64,000 nt of DNA from JAEUHQ01 sp964538915 (GTDB lineage Bacteria > Planctomycetota > UBA1135 > UBA2386). A program made the position numbers and the translations under genes. The notes beneath the pieces were generated by a model. The model did not search any database. It saw nothing but the letters and a program-made list of their open reading frames with translations, and was not told the DNA's origin. Positions 57,499 through 64,000 of this stretch are shown one piece after another. The DNA lies in contig CAZIFB010000001.1 of NCBI GenBank assembly GCA_964538915.1, positions 319,094 to 383,093 of the forward strand, in the 5' to 3' direction. Position 1 is the first letter of the stretch. Every line of letters starts with the position of its first letter.

Positions 57499-58680
57499 AT
57501 GTTGCGGATACCGATCGAAGCAGGCATCGCTGCGGGTGCACCGGCGTGGATCGAGATCGATCTCGGCGCCGTCGCGCACAACGTCCGCGAGTTCCTCGGC
57601 ATCGTGCCGGAGGGCTGCCGTCTGCTCGCCGTCGTGAAGGCGAACGCGTACGGCCACGGCATGCAGCGCGTCGCGCAGACCGCTCTCGCCGCGGGCGCGC
57701 ACGGCCTCGCGGTCGCGAGCGTGCACGAAGGCGAGGAACTGCGCGCGATGGGCATCGAAGCGCCCATCGTCGTCGTCGGACCGATGGCGCCGGAGGATGC
57801 GGTCGCCGCGGTCGTGCACGATCTCGTGCCGAGCCTCGGCAACCTCGAGGTCGCGCGAGCCCTGACGTCGCACGCGCGGCGGCCGTTGCCGGTCCACATC
57901 GAAGTCGACTCCGGCATGCGCAGGCACGGCGTGCCGGCTGCGCACCTGCGCGATTTCGTGAACGAACTGCGCCACCGCGGCACGCTCCAGCCGACGGGCG
58001 TCTTCACGCACTTCGCCGCGATCGATCGCGAGGAGCTGCCCGCCATGCAGCGCCAGCTCGCGACGTTCCTCGGCGCACTCGCCGGCGTTCGCGATCTCGT
58101 GCAGCCCCTGCGGCATGCGGCGAACACGCTGGCGTCCCTCGTGCTGCCCGAGGCGCATCTCGATGCCGTCCGCCTCGGTGGCGGTCTCTACGGTTTCGAT
58201 GCGCTTCGCGGCCAGGGCCCGGTGCGTCTGCGGCCCGTGCTGTCCCTGCGGGCACGCATCGTGGGCTTGCGCGAGGCACAGCCCGGCGACGCCGTCGGCT
58301 ACGGCGGCACGTTCGTCTGTTCGCGCCCGTCGCGGCTCGCGCTCCTGCCGCTCGGCTATGCGGACGGACTCGTGCGGAGCCACTGGCAGGGCGCCGAGGT
58401 TCTCGTGGCGGAGCGGCGCGCGCCGATCGTCGGCCTCGTCAGCATGAACCAGACGATCGTCGACGTGACGGACGTGCCGCAGGCGACCCTCGGCGAAGAG
58501 GTCACGTTGCTCGGCGCGCAGGGGGCGGCGTCGGTTGCCGCCGAAGACCGCGTGCCGAAGGGCGGCTCGACGTACGAGGTTACGTCGCTCTTGCGCCCGA
58601 CGCTGCCGCGCCGCTACCTGCCCGCCCCGCTGCGTTCGTCGCTGCGCTCGGCGGAAGGTGCGCACGGCCCGCGAAGGTGA
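57499..58680 (+). CDS. alr: Alanine racemase
   Basis: Alr makes D-alanine for peptidoglycan. The 393-residue PLP enzyme has its catalytic lysine as Lys47 in 'AVVKANAYGHG' and the catalytic tyrosine as Tyr268 in 'AVGYGGTF'. Other signatures are 'HIEVDSGMRRHG', 'RLGGGLYG' and 'PLGYADG'. ATG 57499 is chosen; the frame is open upstream in non-conserved sequence. Divergent from the peptidase gene, with 171 bases between. The last codons take part in a stem with the SRP RNA gene. Confidence 0.95.
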   Translation: MLRIPIEAGIAAGAPAWIEIDLGAVAHNVREFLGIVPEGCRLLAVVKANAYGHGMQRVAQTALAAGAHGLAVASVHEGEELRAMGIEAPIVVVGPMAPEDAVAAVVHDLVPSLGNLEVARALTSHARRPLPVHIEVDSGMRRHGVPAAHLRDFVNELRHRGTLQPTGVFTHFAAIDREELPAMQRQLATFLGALAGVRDLVQPLRHAANTLASLVLPEAHLDAVRLGGGLYGFDALRGQGPVRLRPVLSLRARIVGLREAQPGDAVGYGGTFVCSRPSRLALLPLGYADGLVRSHWQGAEVLVAERRAPIVGLVSMNQTIVDVTDVPQATLGEEVTLLGAQGAASVAAEDRVPKGGSTYEVTSLLRPTLPRRYLPAPLRSSLRSAEGAHGPRR

Positions 58681-58682
58681 GA

Positions 58683-58790
58683 CCCACCAGGCACCCCGGG
58701 CACAAGAAGCTGCACGCTTATGGCTGCTTCCTTCCGGACCTGACCAGGTTCACGCCGCCCCCTTGCTCGGGACCCGGCGGACCCCACCTT
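58683..58790 (-). ncRNA. ffs: Bacterial small SRP RNA (4.5S-type)
   Basis: The minus strand carries the invariant core CAGGTCCGGAAGGAAGCAGCC in two overlapping parts (GGTCAGGTCCGGAAGG and GGAAGCAGCC), which binds Ffh through its GGAA tetraloop hairpin. Flanks pair in the expected long hairpin without an Alu domain. Ends are approximate; a nine-base stem GCGAAGGTG/CACCTTCGC (58785-58793 with 58671-58679) would close the molecule further out and overlaps the end of alr. Confidence 0.93.
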
Positions 58791-58806
58791 CGCGAGCCGT
58801 GCGAAG

Positions 58807-58899
<93 letters not shown>

Positions 58900-58995
58900 A
58901 CGCACCCGCTTGCTCGCTCCGTTCTGCACGGCGCGCCTGGGCGGCGAATGGGGACGAGCGTTCTAGCGCGGTGCCGGGGTCTGCGCAACGGCGAG

Positions 58996-60045
58996 TCATC
59001 CCGCCTTGCGCCTGCCGGGTTCGGCCAGGGCGCGGCGCCGATCCTGGAGGAGCCGGATGCGCGCCTCCCGCTGTTCGACCTCACCCTTCAGTTGCTCGAG
59101 TTCCTCGTCGACGTTCGCGAGCGACTCGGGCACGCGTGTCACCACGTAGCCGCGTGCGCGCAGCAGGTCGACGACGGACGCCGCCCCCACGAGGTGTCCC
59201 GCGCCGACCGCGAACACGAACCGGCGCTTCGGCGTGTCGTGCAGGAAGCGGTCGATGCGCTCCGCCATGCGGAGATTGCGATCGGTCAGCAGCGACCGGG
59301 ACAGCGTGTGCCACGGACTGCCCTCGCCGCCCATCAGGTCGAAGAACGAGAGCAGGCGCTTCGTGTCGCCGGCGCAGTAGGCGTCGAGCATCTCGGAGCA
59401 CAGGTCCAGCCCGCGCCGTTCGAAGTCGTCGAGCACGTCGAGCGAGACGGTGAGGAGACCGATTTCGCCGGCGAGGTCGAGGCTCCCGAATGCCGCCAGC
59501 TGTTCCTCGATGGTTTCGAGGCCGCCGACCTGCTTGCCCGCACTCTTCGCATCCTTGTAGATCTGCATGTCGAGCGCCACGCCTTTGCCCATTCGGCTCT
59601 GCAGCATGACCTGCACCGAGAGCGCGAACGGGCGCACCCGGAGCGCCGCCGCCCGCGATTCGTCGGGCAAGCCGAGCTTCTTCGCGACCCGTTCGACCAG
59701 CGCCGGCGGCGCGATGTCGCCGAGCGTCTTTCCGTCCGGGATCTGCATCGCCGCCATCAGCTTCGGCGAGACGATCTGGTCCATCGCCAGCTCGGTGAAG
59801 ACGGCGTCTGCGGCGCCGAGCACGGCCTCGACTTCGGGGTGCACGTCGGTCACACGTTCGTCGGGCAGGTGGATCGTGCCGAACAGGAACGACGGCACTT
59901 CGCCCTCGACTCGCCAGAGGAACGGCCGCGGGTTCGTGAGTGCGGGTGCCGTCTCCTGGCCCGGGGCGGCCGCTGCTGCGCACGAGGCGACGAGGATCCA
60001 GACGGCGCGGGTGAGTCCGCGCACGAAGCGGTGTCCGTTCGGCAT
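58996..60045 (-). CDS. TraB/GumN family protein
   Basis: The 349-residue protein begins with a signal peptide or anchor (about residues 8-28). The family motifs are 'FLFGTIHLPD' (GTIH) near the N-terminus, 'AVFTELAMD', and 'FAVGAGHLVG' (GxGH) near the C-terminus; these conserved His/Glu residues are thought to form a metal site in Tiki/TraB-type proteins. It ends in a coiled, Arg/Glu-rich tail. Substrate unknown. ATG 60045 gives the signal sequence at the right place. Confidence 0.87.
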   Translation of the reverse strand: MPNGHRFVRGLTRAVWILVASCAAAAAPGQETAPALTNPRPFLWRVEGEVPSFLFGTIHLPDERVTDVHPEVEAVLGAADAVFTELAMDQIVSPKLMAAMQIPDGKTLGDIAPPALVERVAKKLGLPDESRAAALRVRPFALSVQVMLQSRMGKGVALDMQIYKDAKSAGKQVGGLETIEEQLAAFGSLDLAGEIGLLTVSLDVLDDFERRGLDLCSEMLDAYCAGDTKRLLSFFDLMGGEGSPWHTLSRSLLTDRNLRMAERIDRFLHDTPKRRFVFAVGAGHLVGAASVVDLLRARGYVVTRVPESLANVDEELEQLKGEVEQREARIRLLQDRRRALAEPGRRKAG

Positions 60046-60119
60046 GGGCGCGCAGCATAGTCCGCCGCGGGAGGCCGCGTCCTTCCAAGCTCCGCGCGGA
60101 GCCGGCATGCTGTCGCGCC

Positions 60120-61835
60120 ATGGCAGCGTCGCACGACACCCCGACCGACAACGGCCCGTACCAGGTCGTCGCGCGGCGCTTCCGTCCGCAGCGCTTCCAG
60201 GAGCTGGTCGGCCAGGACGACGTGCTGCAGTCGCTGCGCACCGCGCTCGCGCAGAAGAAGGTGCCGCACGCGTTCATCTTCTCGGGCAGTCGCGGCGTCG
60301 GTAAGACGACGTCGGCGCGCATCCTCGCGCGCTGCCTCAACTGCGAGAAGGGACCGACGCCGGAGCCGTGCGGGACCTGCGACGTGTGCCGGTCGATCCT
60401 GGACGGCACCAACCCGGACATCGTCGAGATCGACGCGGCGTCCAACAACGGCGTCGACGACGTGCGTGCGCTGCGCGAGCACACCGCGTTTGCGTCGATG
60501 CGGTCGCGCTATCGCGTGTTCATCCTCGACGAGGTGCACATGCTCAGCCGGCCCGCCTTCAACGCGCTGCTGAAGACGCTGGAGGAGCCGCCGCCGCAGG
60601 TCGTGTTCGTGCTCGCGACGACGGAGCTGCACAAGGTCCCCGAGACCATCCGTTCGCGCTGCCAGGTCCTGCTGTTCCGCCGCGTCGGCGAAGCCGATCT
60701 GCAGAAGCGCCTCGCAATGATCGCGGAGCGCGAAGGCGTCGCGATCCCCGCGGAAGTGCTGGCGGAGATCGCCTCGTCGGTGCGCGGCGGTGTGCGCGAC
60801 GCGGAGACCGAACTCGAGCGCATCCTGCCGCTGGCGCGTGCGCAGGGCGCGTCGTTCGACCTCGCCGCCTACCGTGCCCTCGTCTCGCGCATGGGGCTCG
60901 ACGCCACGGCTGCGGTCGTCGCATCCCTGCTCCAGGGCGATGCGAAGGCCGCGCTGCATTTCGCCCGCGACCTCCAGCGGCGCGGCGTCGACGAACGCGA
61001 GGCGCTCGGCGAGATCGTCGAGGCGCTGCGCGCGATCCTGTTGCTGAAGGTCGACGGTGCCGATTCGGCGCTCGTGAACGCCGCGGGATCGCCGCGCGAC
61101 CGCCTCGTGCAGCTCGCAGCGGCGGCGCCGCTGCACCAGCTGGACGCGATGCTGAGTGCCGGTGTGCTGGGCCGCGACCGCCTGCGCCGCGTCGAGGATC
61201 GCGGCGCGGTTCTCGAACTGTCGCTGCTGCGCATGGCCCAGGCGGGCACCTTGCCGACGCTCGCCGACCTCGTTGCGGAAGTGCGTTCGGGTGGTGGTGC
61301 CGCGATCGCGAGGCCACAGGCGGCGGCAGGTGCGCCGCTGCCGCCGCCGACCGCGGCGCCGTCCGCTCCAGGTGCTGCCGCGGCGGGCGGTGACCTGCGC
61401 GCACGCGTGATCGCCACGTTCCACGATCGGCCGCTGCAGCAGACCACGATCGAACAGTGCCGCATCGACGGGCCCAACGCGCAGGGCGTCGTCGTCGTGA
61501 CGGTGCAGGGCGAACGGCGCATGTACCGCGATCGCATGGCGGCGCCCGGCCTGCAACAGGAGATCACCGCGGCGATCCGTTCGGTCGCGGGTGCCGATGT
61601 GCGCGTCGAATACCGCGTCGGCGCGGAAGGCAGCGGCGAGTCCGCCGGGCCGGGCGCAGCGCCCGCACCGCCGCCGAAGGTCGAACCCGGACCCGAGACG
61701 AAGCGCGTGATGAACCGCTTCCGCGGGCGCATCGTCGAGGTCAACCCGGCGGACCGTGCGAAACCGGATGCGGCGCCGAGGCAGGAAGACGAAGGGGCGC
61801 CGGTCGACGAGCAGCCGCCCGACCTGCAGGAGTAG
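60120..61835 (+). CDS. dnaX: DNA polymerase III subunit tau (DnaX)
   Basis: DnaX is the clamp-loader ATPase. The 571-residue protein has Walker A 'GSRGVGKTT', the zinc module with four cysteines ('CLNCEKGPTPEPCGTCDVC'), Walker B 'DEVHM', 'LLKTLEEPPPQVVFVLATTE' and the SRC arginine finger ('IRSRCQ'). The C-terminal third is Ala/Pro-rich with a conserved domain before it. No slippery A-run of the E. coli frameshift type is seen. ybaB and recR, common neighbours, do not follow. Confidence 0.94.
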   Translation: MAASHDTPTDNGPYQVVARRFRPQRFQELVGQDDVLQSLRTALAQKKVPHAFIFSGSRGVGKTTSARILARCLNCEKGPTPEPCGTCDVCRSILDGTNPDIVEIDAASNNGVDDVRALREHTAFASMRSRYRVFILDEVHMLSRPAFNALLKTLEEPPPQVVFVLATTELHKVPETIRSRCQVLLFRRVGEADLQKRLAMIAEREGVAIPAEVLAEIASSVRGGVRDAETELERILPLARAQGASFDLAAYRALVSRMGLDATAAVVASLLQGDAKAALHFARDLQRRGVDEREALGEIVEALRAILLLKVDGADSALVNAAGSPRDRLVQLAAAAPLHQLDAMLSAGVLGRDRLRRVEDRGAVLELSLLRMAQAGTLPTLADLVAEVRSGGGAAIARPQAAAGAPLPPPTAAPSAPGAAAAGGDLRARVIATFHDRPLQQTTIEQCRIDGPNAQGVVVVTVQGERRMYRDRMAAPGLQQEITAAIRSVAGADVRVEYRVGAEGSGESAGPGAAPAPPPKVEPGPETKRVMNRFRGRIVEVNPADRAKPDAAPRQEDEGAPVDEQPPDLQE

Positions 61836-61954
61836 CCGGCGGTACGAGCGCTTCGGCGATCCGGCGCGGTGCGTGGCGGTCCGTGGCGGGATCCTGCGTC
61901 CGTAGGGGCGGCCCGCACTTCGATCGCGGGCGAAACAGTCACCCCGGCCCGCCC

Positions 61955-63067
61955 ATGTCCACTCTCCGCTCTCTCGCCTGCTCCTTCGTTCTCGGCTGTG
62001 CGTCGCTTCCTGCGCAGGAACTCCTCGCCCTCAACTTCCAGGGGCAGGCGTTCGGCGTCGACGTCGCGACCGGCCAGCAGCGCTTCATCACCGCGAGCGG
62101 CGCGAACTTCGTCAACGGCATGGCTTCGCACGCCGGCGTTCTCTACGCCGCGGGCGGCGGGGTCACGTCGACACCGAGCCGCCTGTTCACGATCGACCCG
62201 ATCACCGCGCAGGCGACGGTGGTGATCGCCGACCTCGGCGGCGACGTGCGAGCCCTGTGCAGCAACGCCGGCACGAACGAACTCTTCGCGATCATGAACG
62301 GCTCGCCCGACCGCCTCGTGCGCATCGACGTCACCACCGGCCTCGTGACGAACGTCGGCAACACCGGCATGACGGGGATCCAGGCCCTCGACGACGGGGG
62401 CGGCGTGGGCGCGCTCTTCGGCTGGGACGTCAACCTCGGCCTCGTGCAGATCAGCCGCACGACCGGTGTCGCGGTCGTCGTGGCACCGGGCGTCGGCGCG
62501 CAGGGGGCGATCCTGCAGTTCCTGTCGCTGGTGCAGGAGAACAACACGATTCGGATGATCGGCGGAGGCACGCAGCTCTACGAGGTGGACCGCTTCACCG
62601 GCGTCGTGACGCAGATCGGTTCGACACCGCTGTCCGATCTTCGCGGCGCCGAGCGGCGGCGGGGCATCGGGACGGCCTTCGGCGTCGGTTGCGCGACCAC
62701 GGTCACAGGAGCGGCGACGATCGGTTCGAAGGGCGAGTTCCTCGCCGGCACCACGCCGACCCTGATCTCGACGCAGCATCAGGCGAACTGTCTCGGCATC
62801 CTCGTCGTCGGCCTGTCGAACACCGTGTCGCTCGGCACGCCGCTGCCGATCCTGCTCGACCCGATCCTCGGCACGAGCGGGTGCAACCTCTGGATCAGCG
62901 CCGACGTGCTGGTCGCCGGCCAGGCGAACGGCGCCGGCAGCCTGCTCGTGCCGTTCACGATCCCGGCCGTGTTCGGCTTCACGCTGCACTTCCAGATGGT
63001 GGGTCTCGAGTCAGTGCCCGGTGGGCTCTCCTTCACGAACGGCTTCACGGTTCGCACGCCGTTCTGA
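61955..63067 (+). CDS. Secreted protein of a planctomycete-type family
   Basis: The 370-residue product has a signal peptide (about residues 1-18, ending near 'ASLPAQ'). A repetitive beta-rich part follows, with units such as 'RLFTIDPITAQATVV' and 'LVRIDVTTGLVTNVG', as in small beta-propellers. The C-terminal 110 residues ('GTPLPILLDPILGTSGCNLWIS' and 'IPAVFGFTLHFQMVGLE' in parts) match a tail I associate with many secreted proteins of some planctomycetes; this is from memory and untested. There are no catalytic residues. Function unknown. Confidence 0.75.
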   Translation: MSTLRSLACSFVLGCASLPAQELLALNFQGQAFGVDVATGQQRFITASGANFVNGMASHAGVLYAAGGGVTSTPSRLFTIDPITAQATVVIADLGGDVRALCSNAGTNELFAIMNGSPDRLVRIDVTTGLVTNVGNTGMTGIQALDDGGGVGALFGWDVNLGLVQISRTTGVAVVVAPGVGAQGAILQFLSLVQENNTIRMIGGGTQLYEVDRFTGVVTQIGSTPLSDLRGAERRRGIGTAFGVGCATTVTGAATIGSKGEFLAGTTPTLISTQHQANCLGILVVGLSNTVSLGTPLPILLDPILGTSGCNLWISADVLVAGQANGAGSLLVPFTIPAVFGFTLHFQMVGLESVPGGLSFTNGFTVRTPF

Positions 63068-63341
63068 GAAGTTGCGGCGCCTGCGCGGGTCGTCGCGGGT
63101 CCAGGCCAGCGTCGTCAGGTGCAGCGCGGTCGGACTGCAGGCGACCGCCCTGTCTGCCGCGCACGTCGACCGCGTCCCACGTACCGTCGGCGGGATCGCC
63201 CGCGTGCCGCGCGGTCCCCGTGAGCAGGACCAGGAAGGACGTCGGCAGCGTGCGCATTGCCGGGGCCGACGGGAGGATCGCGCATCCGGTTCGCAGGGCC
63301 CTTTGACACGCGCCGCGGCGTGGCGGATCGTCTCGCTCGCC
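63068..63341. other. Intergenic stretch before the propeller gene
   Basis: No convincing gene is seen in these 274 bases. A minus-strand frame of 70 codons (63045-63257) starts with a hydrophobic, signal-like stretch but has no recognisable domain and overlaps the end of the previous gene. A perfect TTGACA at 63303-63308 lies 33 bases before the next ATG, with only a poor -10 match. Confidence 0.4.
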
Positions 63342-64000
63342 ATGCCCGTTCTGCACCGCATCCTGCCCGTCGTGTGCTGCCTCGCGGGTGTCGCCGCCGG
63401 CCAGTCGTTCGTGAACTTCGAGAGCGGCCCGGTGTCGCCGGTGCGGGTGTCGGCGGACGGCACGCGGCTGTTCGTGGCGGACACGGTGGGCGGTCGGTTG
63501 TGCGTGTTCGATCTTCGGGACGCGTCGGCGCCGTTCCTGATCGCGGAGATCGCGGTGGGCCTCGAGCCGGTGTCGGTGAATCCGCGGACGCGCGACGAGG
63601 TGTGGGTGGTGAACCTGCTGTCGGACAGCGTGAGCATCGTGAGCGTGCCGGCGCGGCGCGTGATCGACACGTTGCGCGTGGTGGACGAACCGAGCGACGT
63701 GGTGTTCGCGGGCGGCAAGGCGTTCGTGAGCGCGGCGACGACGGACGAAGTCGAGGTGTTCGACGCAGCGACACGGGCGCCGCTCGGCACGGTCGCGGTG
63801 TTCGGCAAGGACCCGCGCGCGCTCGCGGTGAGCCCCGACGGCTCGCGTGTCTACGCGGTCGTGCAGCGGTCGGGCAACGGCACCACGGTCTTGCCGCACG
63901 AAATCGCGCCGCCGCCGATGCTGCCGACGGCGCCCCAGACGGCGCTCATCGTGCGCGCCGACGATCCGTCGTGGGCGGCGCAGATCCCGTACACGCTGCC
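63342..64000 (+). CDS. Secreted beta-propeller (YVTN-type) protein, cut by the window end
   Basis: The frame opens with ATG 63342 and is still open at the last base, giving at least 219 residues. A signal peptide (about residues 1-20, ending 'VAAGQ') is followed by blades of the 40-residue YVTN kind: 'VRVSADGTRLFVADTVGGRLCVFDL', 'EVWVVNLLSDSVSIVSVPARRVIDTL' and 'ALAVSPDGSRVYAVV' in parts. These propellers are usually binding or surface proteins; an attached cytochrome or peroxidase domain could follow outside the window. Confidence 0.85.
   Translation, partial: MPVLHRILPVVCCLAGVAAGQSFVNFESGPVSPVRVSADGTRLFVADTVGGRLCVFDLRDASAPFLIAEIAVGLEPVSVNPRTRDEVWVVNLLSDSVSIVSVPARRVIDTLRVVDEPSDVVFAGGKAFVSAATTDEVEVFDAATRAPLGTVAVFGKDPRALAVSPDGSRVYAVVQRSGNGTTVLPHEIAPPPMLPTAPQTALIVRADDPSWAAQIPYTL

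Noticed and set aside
60120..61835. Programmed frameshift in dnaX for a short gamma form
   Set aside because: No A-run slippery heptamer with a following hairpin was found in the region after the ATPase domain.
63045..63257. Minus-strand frame of 70 codons with a hydrophobic start
   Set aside because: No domain, no clear ribosome-binding site, and it overlaps the 3' end of the secreted protein gene; probably chance.

Overview
The window is a single continuous stretch of high-GC bacterial DNA (roughly two thirds G+C by eye) that carries mostly housekeeping genes in long co-directional runs. The best lineage guess is Planctomycetota, probably one of the lineages that keeps peptidoglycan and has many small secreted proteins with a shared C-terminal domain. 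The signs are a division/cell-wall cluster without ftsQ, ftsA or ftsZ next to it, a PilM/N/O/Q-PilT set beside ribosomal genes, and a secreted protein (61955-63067) of a type I associate with such planctomycetes. This assignment is inference; no 16S rRNA gene is present.

Layout. 1-11876: cell-wall cluster rsmH(end)-ftsL-like-ftsI-murE-murF-mraY-ftsW-LysM gene-murG-murC-murB, tightly overlapped; murD and ddl are missing from it. 11950-13222: hibernation factor HPF, a PTS EIIA of the nitrogen type and HPr. 13421-18553: pilM, pilN, an enlarged pilO and a secretin. 18622-24074: RNase E/G with a long leader and a large disordered insertion in its S1 domain, then rplU, rpmA, obg and pilT. 24139-26115: a divergent EF-G-like GTPase. 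26156-40660: the S10-spc-alpha ribosomal super-operon from rpsJ to rplQ, with secY, adk, infA and rpoA; rplC (L3), rpmD (L30) and map are absent.

40760-48068: dnaE and a serine-palmitoyltransferase-like enzyme on the minus strand, a divergently oriented extended SDR, an acetyl/succinylornithine carbamoyltransferase, and tadA. 48167-48256: tRNA-Ser(CGA). 48294-54982 (minus): sensor kinase, response regulator, a large secreted HEAT-repeat protein, a membrane-anchored DUF3137-like protein and LemA, probably one transcription unit. 55210-57327: secreted prolyl oligopeptidase. 57499-58680: alanine racemase, followed on the minus strand by the small SRP RNA and tRNA-Ser(GGA). 58996-60045: TraB/GumN-type protein. 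60120-61835: dnaX. 61955-64000: two secreted proteins, the last a beta-propeller cut by the window edge.

The window is mostly core biology with several unusual twists: the L3 gap in the S10 operon, a changed universal motif in ribosomal protein L2, the RNase E/G insertion with G tracts, a PilO with a PilP/GspC-like tail, and a possible bacterial sphingolipid gene pair. I saw no CRISPR array, transposase, integrase or prophage.
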